Positions 41,153 through 48,694 of a DNA stretch of 64,000 bases are shown one piece after another. The stretch is taken from positions 2,154,132 to 2,218,131 of the forward strand of contig OY282519.1 of the NCBI GenBank assembly GCA_958296405.1, given 5' to 3'. Position 1 is the first letter of the stretch; each line of letters begins with the position of its first letter. The notes below the pieces were generated by a model that was not told the origin of the DNA, ran no database searches, and saw only the letters and a list, made by a program, of their open reading frames with translations. The DNA comes from an uncultured Pseudomonadales bacterium. GTDB lineage: Bacteria; Pseudomonadota; Gammaproteobacteria; Pseudomonadales; Azotimanducaceae. The translations under genes were made by a program, and so were the position numbers.

Positions 41153-41901
41153 CCTGGGGGGCGACAGTGACGCAATCAACTGACGACAACTCCCGCGCTC
41201 AGCGCGACTTCAGCGACGCTGCGAGGAACTTCCAAGGCGCTGCCGAAGAGTTCGCCGCGAGCGCGGCCAATCAAGCGTCAGAGCGTGCGGCGGACTTTTT
41301 GGATGAAGCCGCGGCGCGGTTGCGTGGCGAGGGCGCGGCGGGCGCCGATGATGCAGCACCCGCCGGCAGTGGCCGCGAACGCCGCGATGCCGGCCGCCGC
41401 TCCAACCGCTCCCAGCGCTCCCGCCGCCGGCGCGATGCCGAGCGCCGCTTTCATGCGCTCACGCGCCGGCCGCGCCGCCTGTATCGCGACGTGTCGCGCC
41501 GCAGGATCGCCGGCGTCTGCGCCGGCATCGCCAACTACTTCGGCGTGGAAACTTGGGTGACGCGCTGCGTGGCGGTTGTTGGGCTCATCTTCATGGGGCA
41601 GGTGACGCTGCCGGCGTATTTGGTGGCGTGGGTGGTCATGGAACGGGCGCCTGTGCCCGGCGAACCAAGCCGCCATCGCCGCCGTCGTTTTGGCTTGGGT
41701 GGCCCTGGCGCGTACAGACGCGCGAACAGCGGCGAGAGCACCGAACGGTCGGCAATGGGCGCGTTCTCTCCCAAGGGGCGGCTCAGGGCATTGCAGGCGG
41801 ACGCGGGGGAACTCGAACTGCGCCTGCGCCGGATGGAAACCCATGTCACTTCCGGTCAATATGAACTGCAACGCGAGTTGCGCAACATCGAGGAAAACTG
41901 A
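41149..41901 (+). CDS. pspC: Phage shock protein C with long basic N-terminal extension
   Basis: The PspC domain lies at about residues 107-165: RRLYRDVSRRRIAGVCAGIANYFGVETWVTRCVAVVGLIFMGQVTLPAYLVAWVVM, with its two hydrophobic helices. A leucine/arginine-rich C-terminal helix (LRALQADAGELELRLRRMETHV) resembles the normal PspC end. The protein is about 250 residues, roughly twice E. coli PspC (119), because of a 105-residue leader that is first acidic/alanine-rich (an amphipathic helix around FQGAAEEFAASAANQASERAADF) and then strongly arginine-rich. The ATG overlaps the pspB stop; GTG 41167, after GGGGGG, is an alternative. Confidence 0.9.
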   Translation: MTWGATVTQSTDDNSRAQRDFSDAARNFQGAAEEFAASAANQASERAADFLDEAAARLRGEGAAGADDAAPAGSGRERRDAGRRSNRSQRSRRRRDAERRFHALTRRPRRLYRDVSRRRIAGVCAGIANYFGVETWVTRCVAVVGLIFMGQVTLPAYLVAWVVMERAPVPGEPSRHRRRRFGLGGPGAYRRANSGESTERSAMGAFSPKGRLRALQADAGELELRLRRMETHVTSGQYELQRELRNIEEN

Positions 41902-41907
41902 AGGCTC

Positions 41908-42144
41908 ATGGATCTCTTCCTGTTCATCTTTCTCATTGTGCTGGTCGGCTGTGGCAGCGGGGTAGCGAACGAATGGCTGAAGCGCCGCCCGCCGCGCGAG
42001 CGCGCAGACCCTGGGCTTGCCAAGGAAGTGGATGCGCTTAAGAGCCGCGTCGAAACCTTGGAGCGCATCGTGACAGACCGGCGCTACGGCTTGGAGATGG
42101 AACTCGATGCCTTGGATGAAGGCAGCCAGCGGGCGGCTGGGTAG
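41908..42144 (+). CDS. Small membrane protein with coiled coil, fourth gene of the psp operon
   Basis: A 78-residue protein: one N-terminal hydrophobic helix (LFLFIFLIVLVGCGSGVANEWL), then a charged coiled coil (LAKEVDALKSRVETLERIVTDRRY) and a short acidic tail. The layout and the ETLERIVTD pattern echo the C-terminus of PspB (KTLEAILD), so it may be a PspB/PspD-type component. It starts 6 bases after pspC. No named family is certain. Confidence 0.7.
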   Translation: MDLFLFIFLIVLVGCGSGVANEWLKRRPPRERADPGLAKEVDALKSRVETLERIVTDRRYGLEMELDALDEGSQRAAG

Positions 42145-42349
42145 CTGGCGCGGCGAGCGGGGCGCGGCGGGTTGGCGAGCGCCCGTTCGCCACTAGGTCG
42201 GCGCCGGGGCAACGGCACTGCAGAGCGGCTCCCGCCAAGCGGCTGTCGGCCTTGCCGCACGGCGCTAGGGCTGGCGTCACGAAGACGCGGCCTCGGGACC
42301 CATTGGCTGCCCATGCTTCGCCCCACCAAGCGGCGCTAGGCGCTGGGCG
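42145..42349. other. Intergenic stretch after the psp operon
   Basis: A 205-base GC-rich non-coding interval between the fourth psp gene and the convergent end of the phosphodiesterase gene. A short sequence CCAAGCGGC occurs twice (in GCCAAGCGGCTGT and ACCAAGCGGCGC). No tRNA fold, terminator with U tract or coding frame with plausible composition was seen. Confidence 0.4.
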
Positions 42350-43066
42350 TCAGCGTTGGCCGTCGCTTTGCCGATCCCCGCGCCGCCCGCCTGCGCTCAC
42401 GCGGTTCGGATAGTCCGTGAACACGCCCTTGACGCCCCACGCGGCAAGCTGCCGGGCGCGCGCCAAATCGTTGACGGTGTAGACCAGCGTAAGTGCCCCA
42501 GCGGCCTGCGCCGCGCGTACCAAGCTCCGGTTTGCCAAATGGTCCGCCACATTGATGGACCAGGCATTCAACCCCCGCGCCACCGCCAGCATGTCGCTGC
42601 GGCGGCGGTGAAAGAGCGGAGCGCAGCGCGCGTGCCGGCAACTGCGCCGAAAATTCGCCAGTTCCGCTAGGTCGAAGCTCGACACCAGCACATCCCGCTC
42701 GCCACCGGGCCAACATGCCGCCAACGCGGCACCGCTGCCTTGGCTCTTTAACTCGATGTTCACGCCGGTCTGCGGCGGCAGGCAGGCAAGCACTTCTTCA
42801 AGGAACGGAATCCGCTCGCCGCCGCCGGCATCCAAGCGCCGCAACGTCGCGAGGGTGTGGCCGGCGACCTTGCCGCGACCATTCGTGGTGCGGTCCACCG
42901 CGTCATCGTGGATGACGATGAGCCGGCCTTGAACGCAGTGGACGTCGAACTCCACCGCGTCCACCCCCAAGGCGACGGCGCGCCGGAAGCTCGCCAAGGT
43001 GTTCTCCGGCGCGAGGCCGGCAGCGCCCCGGTGGCCAAAGATGAGAAAGTTCCCGCCGAAGCCCAT
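42350..43066 (-). CDS. Glycerophosphodiester phosphodiesterase
   Basis: A 238-residue TIM-barrel GDPD enzyme. Signature residues are present: FGHRGAAGLAPENTLASFRRAV (catalytic His and the Arg-Gly), EFDVHCVQGRLIVIHDDAVDRTTNGRG (Glu-x-Asp metal ligands and the His-Asp pair), VNIELKSQG (Glu and Lys) and the C-terminal VYTVNDLARARQLAAWGVKGVFTDYPNRV. It hydrolyses deacylated phospholipids to glycerol-3-phosphate and an alcohol. No signal peptide is seen, so it is cytoplasmic (UgpQ-like). It is divergent from dnaX, with 114 bases between starts. Confidence 0.93.
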   Translation of the reverse strand: MGFGGNFLIFGHRGAAGLAPENTLASFRRAVALGVDAVEFDVHCVQGRLIVIHDDAVDRTTNGRGKVAGHTLATLRRLDAGGGERIPFLEEVLACLPPQTGVNIELKSQGSGAALAACWPGGERDVLVSSFDLAELANFRRSCRHARCAPLFHRRRSDMLAVARGLNAWSINVADHLANRSLVRAAQAAGALTLVYTVNDLARARQLAAWGVKGVFTDYPNRVSAGGRRGDRQSDGQR

Positions 43067-43166
43067 CGCCGCATCATAACGGGCTGGTGGCGCGTCTTGC
43101 GTGGCGGTGCCGCGCGAACTGCTCCAATGCCACCCTGCGTCGGGGCATTTGGCGGGCGGGAAACGC

Positions 43167-43172
43167 TACAAT
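43167..43172 (+). promoter_or_regulatory. Putative dnaX -10 element (TACAAT)
   Basis: TACAAT lies 8 bases before the dnaX ATG, which would leave almost no leader, so either initiation is nearly leaderless or the true promoter is further upstream. No -35 at proper spacing is seen. Confidence 0.25.
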
Positions 43173-43180
43173 CCTTGGCG

Positions 43181-44968
43181 ATGAGCTATCAGGTTCTGGC
43201 GCGCAAATACCGCCCCCGCAAGTTCGAGGACGTCGTGGGCCAAGAACATGCGGTGCGGGCGCTGGTGCATGGACTGGATGCAGATCGTCTGCATCACGCC
43301 TATCTCTTCACGGGCACGCGGGGCGTCGGCAAGACGACGTTGGCGCGCGCCTTCGCCAACTGCCTGAACTGCGAGCGCGGCGTGAGCTCGACGCCGTGCG
43401 GCGAATGTGGCGCTTGCGAAGAGATCATGGCGGGGCGCTTCGTCGATCTCATCGAGGTGGATGCGGCGTCGCGCACTGGCGTGGAGGCCACCCGGGAACT
43501 GCTCGACAACGCGCAGTACATGCCCGCCCGCGGCCGCTACAAGGTGTACCTCATCGACGAGGTGCATATGCTCTCCACGGCCAGCTTCAACGCGCTCTTG
43601 AAAACTTTGGAGGAGCCGCCGCCGCACATCAAGTTCCTGCTCGCCACGACAGATCCGCGCAAGGTGCCGATCACCGTGCTGTCGCGCTGCCTGCAGTTCA
43701 ACTTGAAGAACATCGTGCCAGAACGCATCGCCGCGCACTTGGCCGACGTGCTGCGGGATGAGGCCATCGAGTTCGAACCGGCTGCGCTGGATGTGATCGC
43801 GCTGGCGGGGCAGGGCAGCATGCGCGATGCGCTGTCCATTGCAGACCAGGCCATTTCCTTTGGCGGCGGCACCCTGCGGGCAGACGATGTGGCTAATCTG
43901 CTCGGCGTCACGCGCCGGGACGAAGTGTCTGCGCTGCTCGGCGCGTTGGCGGATGGCGACAAGGAGCGGCTGCTCGGCTGCGCCGCGGAGCTCGCCGAGC
44001 GCGGGGCAGACTTCGCCGATGTGCTGGCAAGTTTGCAACGCGCCTTTCACGATTTGGCGATGGCGCAGGCCATCGGCGGCGAAGCGACGCCGGCGGTGCG
44101 CCCATTCGTGGATCGCTTGCCGCCGGAGGATGTGCAGCTTTGCTACCAGATCGCGCTGTTGGGCGGGCGCGATTTGCAGTACGCGCCAGACCCCCGGGTA
44201 GGGTTCGAGATGACGCTCATCCGCATGTTGGCGTTTCGCCCGGCGGGCGATGCTGCAGAGCGCAGTGGGGCGCCGGCTGCCCAGCCAGCGCAGCGTGACA
44301 CGGCGAACGCCGCAGCCGCGGTGCCGGCTGCGCAGCCACCTGCCGCACAGGTCGCAGCGCCGCCGCCGCGAAAAGCTGCGCCGCCACCGGCTGCTCCCGC
44401 CACCCCGCCACCGGCGCGAAGGCCATCTGCACCGCCGCCAACCGTCGCAGCCACGCCGCCCCTGGCTGTTGCGTCCACAGCTTCACCAGCCAACGCAACT
44501 GCGCAAGCAGCCCCCGATGTCAACTCCACTCCGCCGCCATCGCCGGCGCCGGCCGCGGCCCCGCCCGACAACGACGCCGCGAACTGGCACGAGTTGCTGC
44601 CGGCCTTGCAACCCGACAGCATGGCCAACGCTTTGCTACGCAACAGCCTGCTGGTTTCGCGTGGCGAAGCCGAGTGGAAGTTCTTGCTTGATGCCGGCCA
44701 AGCTGCGCACTTGAGCGCCGCTCGTGAGGCCGCGGTGCGCGATGCCGTGTGCGCTTTCACTGGCTGCGACACAGCCGTGACGTTTGCGATTGGCGCGCCG
44801 TTCGCGGAGACGCCGGCGCAGCGCGATCGGCGCCAGAAAGAAGAGCGAAAGGCCGCCGCCGAGGCGGCGCTGCTCGGCGACGAGCGCTTGCAGGCACTGG
44901 TGCAGCGGTTCGATGCGCGGGTGGAATCCGTGGTGCCGCTGCCCTCGGTTCCCGCAGGGCCAGTTTGA
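43181..44968 (+). CDS. dnaX: DNA polymerase III subunit tau (DnaX)
   Basis: The clamp-loader ATPase that also couples polymerase cores and helicase. The 595 residues start MSYQVLARKYRPRKFEDVVGQ; Walker A TGTRGVGKTTLARA (about 43-56), the zinc module CLNCERGVSSTPCGECGAC, DEVHMLSTASFNALLKTLEEPP (Walker B) and sensor SRCLQFNLKN. A Pro/Ala-rich linker (bases about 44280-44570) leads to the tau-specific C-terminal domain (NWHELLPALQPDSMANALLRNS...). ATG 43181 matches the conserved start; the open frame extends upstream but without conserved sequence. The E. coli slippery heptamer AAAAAAG for making gamma by frameshift is absent. ybaB and recR follow, a standard order. Confidence 0.97.
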   Translation: MSYQVLARKYRPRKFEDVVGQEHAVRALVHGLDADRLHHAYLFTGTRGVGKTTLARAFANCLNCERGVSSTPCGECGACEEIMAGRFVDLIEVDAASRTGVEATRELLDNAQYMPARGRYKVYLIDEVHMLSTASFNALLKTLEEPPPHIKFLLATTDPRKVPITVLSRCLQFNLKNIVPERIAAHLADVLRDEAIEFEPAALDVIALAGQGSMRDALSIADQAISFGGGTLRADDVANLLGVTRRDEVSALLGALADGDKERLLGCAAELAERGADFADVLASLQRAFHDLAMAQAIGGEATPAVRPFVDRLPPEDVQLCYQIALLGGRDLQYAPDPRVGFEMTLIRMLAFRPAGDAAERSGAPAAQPAQRDTANAAAAVPAAQPPAAQVAAPPPRKAAPPPAAPATPPPARRPSAPPPTVAATPPLAVASTASPANATAQAAPDVNSTPPPSPAPAAAPPDNDAANWHELLPALQPDSMANALLRNSLLVSRGEAEWKFLLDAGQAAHLSAAREAAVRDAVCAFTGCDTAVTFAIGAPFAETPAQRDRRQKEERKAAAEAALLGDERLQALVQRFDARVESVVPLPSVPAGPV

Positions 44969-44979
44969 GGAGCATGACG

Positions 44980-45297
44980 ATGGACTTGAAAGACATCATG
45001 CAACAAGCCAAGGCGCTGCAGTCGCGCTTGAGCGACGCGCAAGCCGAAATCGCCGACATGGAAGTGACGGGCGAAAGTGGCGCCGGATTGGTGAAGGTGA
45101 CGCTGACGGGCCGTTATGAAGCGCGCCGGGTGGAGATCGACGCCGCCGCCTTCTCGGGCGACCGCGAGCTGCTGCAGGGCCTCATCGCCGGCGCCATCAC
45201 CGACGCGGCGCGGCGGGTGGAAGCCGAGCAGAAGTCTCGACTCTCTGCCTTCGGCCAAGGCTTGGGCCTGCCGGCCGGCTTCAAGCTGCCCCTTTGA
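44980..45297 (+). CDS. ybaB: YbaB/EbfC nucleoid-associated DNA-binding protein
   Basis: A 105-residue protein of the YbaB/EbfC family: MDLKDIMQQAKALQSRLSDAQAEIADMEVTGESGAGLVKVTLTGRYEARRVEID, then AGAITDAARRVEAEQKSRLSAFGQGLGLPAGFKLPL. It forms dimers that bind DNA and affect nucleoid structure or gene expression. ATG 44980 is chosen because GAGGAG lies 7 bases upstream; ATG 44974 is too near that site. Between dnaX and recR, as in most proteobacteria. Its stop overlaps the TTG start of recR. Confidence 0.95.
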   Translation: MDLKDIMQQAKALQSRLSDAQAEIADMEVTGESGAGLVKVTLTGRYEARRVEIDAAAFSGDRELLQGLIAGAITDAARRVEAEQKSRLSAFGQGLGLPAGFKLPL

Positions 45298-45893
45298 TTC
45301 GCGTCAGCCCCCTCATCGACCGCTTGGTCGAAGCGCTGCAAATGTTGCCGGGCGTTGGCCCGAAGTGGGCCACGCGCATGGCGCTGAATGTGTTGCAGCA
45401 CAATCGCGGCGGCGGCAGCGCGTTGGCGACGGCGTTGGCAGAAGCGGTGGCGGAAGTGACGCGGTGCACCCAATGCCGGATGCTGTGCGAGGCCGAAGTG
45501 TGCGCGATTTGCGCCAATCCGAAGCGCGACGAGCGGCTCCTCTGCGTGGTGGAATCCCCCGTGGACGTCATCGCCATCGAGCAAGCCGGCAGCTACACGG
45601 GGCGCTACTTCGTCCTGCACGGGCGCCTGTCGCCCATCGACGGCATCGGCCCGGCGCAGCTTGGCTTGGACGACATCGCCGGCCTTGCGCGCGAGCGGGG
45701 CGTCGACGAGGTGATCCTCGCCACCAATCCGACGATTGAGGGCGAGGCCACCGCCCACTACATCAGCGAGGCGCTGGCCGGCGCCCCCGCGCGCCTCACA
45801 CGCATCGCCCACGGCGTGCCGTTGGGCGGCGAACTCGAGTACATCGATGGAGGCACCATCGTCCATGCCTTGCAAGGGCGCCGCTCTGTCTGA
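45294..45893 (+). CDS. recR: Recombination mediator RecR
   Basis: RecR acts with RecF/RecO to load RecA on SSB-coated gaps. The 199 residues show the helix-hairpin-helix region (LIDRLVEALQMLPGVGPKWATRMALNVLQ), the C4 zinc finger CTQCRMLCEAEVCAICANP, and a Toprim domain (LLCVVESPVDVIAIEQAGSYTGRYFVLHGRLSPIDGIGP; VILATNPTIEGEATAHYI) and C-terminal Walker-B-like region. The TTG start at 45294 overlaps the ybaB stop (TTGA) and gives MIRVSPLIDRLVEAL, the expected N-terminus. The 3' end overlaps the start of rnd by 29 bases. Confidence 0.97.
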   Translation: MIRVSPLIDRLVEALQMLPGVGPKWATRMALNVLQHNRGGGSALATALAEAVAEVTRCTQCRMLCEAEVCAICANPKRDERLLCVVESPVDVIAIEQAGSYTGRYFVLHGRLSPIDGIGPAQLGLDDIAGLARERGVDEVILATNPTIEGEATAHYISEALAGAPARLTRIAHGVPLGGELEYIDGGTIVHALQGRRSV

Positions 45894-46965
45894 CCTCATC
45901 GTCACGGATGCGGCGCTGCGCGCGGCCGCTGCTGGCTGGGGCAAAGTGGTTGGCGTGGACACAGAGTTCGTCCGCGAGCGCACTTTCCATCCCATCGCAG
46001 CGCTGTATCAGATCGCCGGCGACGCTGGGGTGTGCTTGGTGGATGCCTGCGCGGAGCAGAGCTTTGAGGCGCTGAAGAGCTTGTTCGCAGACGCGCGCCG
46101 CATCAAGGCGATGCACGCCTGCTCGGAAGATTTGGAAGTGGTGGACCGGCATTTGGGCGTGGCGCCGGCCGGCATCGTCGATACGCAGCTCGCCCATGCG
46201 TTCCTGCGTCCGGAGCTCTCCATCAGCTACGCTGGGTTGGTGGAGATGCATCTCGGCATCTCTCTGGACAAGCGCGAAACGCGCTCGAACTGGCTGTTGC
46301 GCCCGCTGTCTGCGGAACAGCTGGCCTACGCCAGGGAAGACGCCGCGCATCTCACGCACATCTGGGCGAGCTTGGGCAAGGAGCTGAACGCCACCGGGCG
46401 CATGGCTTGGTTCAACGAAGAGATGGCAACGCTGCTCCAGCGGTCGCAGCCAGAGCCGCTGGACTACTACCGCGCCATCAACGGCGCGCAGCGTTTGTCG
46501 CGGCGCCAACTGGCCGTCCTCCGGCGCGTGGCGGCGTGGCGCGAGGTGGAGGCGCGACGCCGCGACCGGCCGCGCGGGCGCATCGTGACGGACGCTCAGC
46601 TCATCCAACTCGCCCAAGCGCACACGGCGTCGCGGGACACGGTGTTCCAACTGCTGCCGAAGGGCGCGGCGCGGCGCTACGCCGACGACATCATGAAAGC
46701 CCGCGAGCGAGCGCTGGAAGCAGATCCGCTGCCGCCGCCGTTGCCGGGGCCACTGTCGTCCCGCCAAGGCGAAGCGCTGAGGGCGATGCGCGCCTTTGCC
46801 ACCGAACGTGCCGAGGCGCTGGGCATGGCGCCGGGGCTGCTGGCGCGCAAGCGCGTTTTGCAGGAGTTCGCTCGATCCGGCGCGGTGACGCCGGCAGCGC
46901 TCGGTTGGCGCGCTCAAGCCTTGGGCGATGCCTTCTTGAACTTGCTGCCGGCGCGACGCCGGTGA
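45865..46965 (+). CDS. rnd: Ribonuclease D
   Basis: A DEDD-family 3'-5' exoribonuclease involved in tRNA 3' maturation. Exo I is VVGVDTEFVRERTFHP, Exo II contains KAMHACSEDLEVVDRHLG, and Exo III contains AEQLAYAREDAAHLTHIW with the conserved Tyr and Asp. An HRDC-like C-terminal domain follows (LDYYRAINGAQRLSRRQLAVLRRVAAWREVEARRRDRPRGRIVTDAQLIQLA) and a second helical region. The 366-residue length is normal. ATG 45865 lies within the recR 3' end, with GGAGG 11 bases upstream; ATG 45847 is an alternative. The stop overlaps the GTG of the next gene. Confidence 0.94.
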   Translation: MPCKGAALSDLIVTDAALRAAAAGWGKVVGVDTEFVRERTFHPIAALYQIAGDAGVCLVDACAEQSFEALKSLFADARRIKAMHACSEDLEVVDRHLGVAPAGIVDTQLAHAFLRPELSISYAGLVEMHLGISLDKRETRSNWLLRPLSAEQLAYAREDAAHLTHIWASLGKELNATGRMAWFNEEMATLLQRSQPEPLDYYRAINGAQRLSRRQLAVLRRVAAWREVEARRRDRPRGRIVTDAQLIQLAQAHTASRDTVFQLLPKGAARRYADDIMKARERALEADPLPPPLPGPLSSRQGEALRAMRAFATERAEALGMAPGLLARKRVLQEFARSGAVTPAALGWRAQALGDAFLNLLPARRR

Positions 46966-47405
46966 GCGCGCCGTTTTGGGAGACCAAGCCGCTGGCGGAG
47001 ATGAGCGCAGCGGAGTGGGAATCGCTCTGCGACGGCTGCGGACGCTGCTGCCTGTTGAAGCTTGCGGACGACGCCACGGGGGAAGTGCTGCACACCGCCG
47101 TCGCCTGCCGCTGGCTGGACCTTGAAGCGTGCCGCTGCGGCTGTTATCCAGAGCGCCACGCGCGCGTGCCGGATTGCATTGAGATCAACGCGGCCAACGT
47201 GGAGACCTTGGGCTTTCTGCCGGCATCCTGCGCCTACCGGCGCGTCGCTGAGGGGCGCGGCCTCGCTTGGTGGCATCCGCTCGTGTCCGGAGACCCGGCC
47301 ACCGTGGAGGCGGCCGGCATCGCCGTGGCCGGCAAGGTCGTCTCCGAAGCTGGCGTGCATCCGGACGACTTGGACAGCTATGTCATTCGTTGGGTCGAGA
47401 CGTGA
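46962..47405 (+). CDS. ycgN: YcgN-family cysteine-cluster protein
   Basis: A 147-residue protein of the YcgN/YkgJ (zinc/iron-chelating CxxCxxCC) family: WETKPLAEMSAAEWESLCDGCGRCCLLKL begins with the diagnostic cluster, followed by ACRWLDLEACRCGCYPERHARVPDCIEI and FLPASCAYRRVAEGRGLAWWHPL. Metal binding is likely; function is undefined. The GTG start overlaps the rnd stop (GTGA), an arrangement seen also in other gammaproteobacteria. The stop overlaps the GTG of the following membrane-protein gene. Confidence 0.88.
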   Translation: MSAPFWETKPLAEMSAAEWESLCDGCGRCCLLKLADDATGEVLHTAVACRWLDLEACRCGCYPERHARVPDCIEINAANVETLGFLPASCAYRRVAEGRGLAWWHPLVSGDPATVEAAGIAVAGKVVSEAGVHPDDLDSYVIRWVET

Positions 47406-47749
47406 GCGGCTATGCGTTGGGCTGGGCGGTCGCCGCGGCGGCGGCGGTTGGCGGCGCCCTGTGCCTGTCTTTCGCGCTGCGGCCGTGGCGCTGGCTGCGC
47501 TGGCTGGCTGCGCTCATGGTGGTCACGTTGGCGCTCCTGCCGTGGCGCTTCCAAGATGATCCCGAGCGCTTCGCGCCGGCCTTCATCGTGGTCGCTTTCC
47601 GCTGGCTGTTCGAGGCCGGCGCAGACCCCGGCCCGCCGGCGCGGGCGCTGCTCTTGGCCGGTGGTGGGGCGCTCGCGGCGTTCCTCGCCACGCTTGCGGT
47701 GCGCGGCATATTCCAAGCGGGACGTGCCAGAAGGCGCTCCATGCGGTAG
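47402..47749 (+). CDS. Small hypothetical membrane protein
   Basis: A 115-residue protein with three hydrophobic helices: GYALGWAVAAAAAVGGALCLSFAL, RWLRWLAALMVVTLALLPW and PARALLLAGGGALAAFLATLAVRGIF; the segment FQDDPERFAPAFIVVAFRWLFEAGADPGPP is the conserved-looking loop. It begins in the ycgN stop (GTGA) and is followed by the MoxR gene after about 90 bases. A membrane partner of the MoxR/VWA pair is possible but only from position. Confidence 0.65.
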   Translation: MSGYALGWAVAAAAAVGGALCLSFALRPWRWLRWLAALMVVTLALLPWRFQDDPERFAPAFIVVAFRWLFEAGADPGPPARALLLAGGGALAAFLATLAVRGIFQAGRARRRSMR

Positions 47750-47840
47750 AGTTTGCGGCTCGCCCGTCGCCCGTCGGCGGAACGCAGCACAATGGCCGTC
47801 CGGCGAGCCGGATGTCCAAGCGCCAGAACGAGAGACCTGA

Positions 47841-48689
47841 ATGATCTTCGAGAGCACTGAAACCTACATCTCCACCGACGAACTCTCCATGGCGGTCGAT
47901 GCGGCCGTCAAACTGGAGCGGCCGCTTTTGATCAAGGGCGAGCCGGGCACCGGCAAGACGCTGCTCGCGGAGGAGGTTGCGGCCACGCTGAAGCTCAATC
48001 TCATCCAGTGGCACATCAAGTCGCAAACGAAAGCCCTGCAGGGCCTCTATGAGTACGACGCGGTGTCGCGGCTGCGCGATTCACAGCTCGGCGACGAGCG
48101 CGTGGCGGACATCCGCAACTACATCAAGCGCGGCAAGCTGTGGGATGCGTTCGACGCAGAAGAGCGGGTGGTGCTGCTCATCGACGAAATCGACAAGGCC
48201 GACATCGAGTTCCCGAACGACCTGTTGCAGGAACTCGACCGGATGGAGTTCTTCGTCTACGAGCTGAACCAAACCATCGCCGCCAAGCACCGTCCCATCG
48301 TCATCATCACGTCGAACAACGAAAAGGAGCTCCCAGACGCTTTCTTGCGCCGCTGCTTCTTCCACTACATCAACTTTCCAGACCGGGAAACCATGCAGCG
48401 CATCGTCGAGGTCCACTTCCCAGAGATCAAACAAGAACTGGTGAAGGAGGCGATGGAGATCTTCTTTGACGTGCGCAAGGTGCCGGGCCTCAAGAAGAAG
48501 CCATCCACCTCGGAACTCATCGACTGGCTCAAGCTCCTCATGGCGGATGACATTCCGGACGAAATCCTCACCAACAGGGATCCGAGCAAGGCCATTCCGC
48601 CGCTCTATGGCGCCTTGGTGAAGAACGAGCAGGATGTCCACCTGCTTGAAAGGCTCGCCTTCATGAATCGCCGCGACAGCCGAGGCTGA
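47841..48689 (+). CDS. MoxR-family AAA+ ATPase
   Basis: A 282-residue MoxR-type AAA+ ATPase: Walker A IKGEPGTGKTLLAEEVA (about 31-47), Walker B VVLLIDEIDKADIEFPNDLLQELDRMEF (about 110-137), sensor 1 IVIITSNNEKELPDAFLRRCFFHYINFP. Such ATPases act as chaperone-like remodelers of VWA-protein complexes and metal insertion. It directly precedes a VWA gene (5 bases). Its promoter is probably in 47750-47840. No membrane segment. Confidence 0.9.
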   Translation: MIFESTETYISTDELSMAVDAAVKLERPLLIKGEPGTGKTLLAEEVAATLKLNLIQWHIKSQTKALQGLYEYDAVSRLRDSQLGDERVADIRNYIKRGKLWDAFDAEERVVLLIDEIDKADIEFPNDLLQELDRMEFFVYELNQTIAAKHRPIVIITSNNEKELPDAFLRRCFFHYINFPDRETMQRIVEVHFPEIKQELVKEAMEIFFDVRKVPGLKKKPSTSELIDWLKLLMADDIPDEILTNRDPSKAIPPLYGALVKNEQDVHLLERLAFMNRRDSRG

Positions 48690-48694
48690 ACGCC

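Noticed and set aside
42145-42349. Possible tRNA or small RNA in the gap after the psp operon
   Set aside because: No cloverleaf with TTC loop and no intrinsic terminator could be drawn; only GC-rich sequence with a duplicated CCAAGCGGC.
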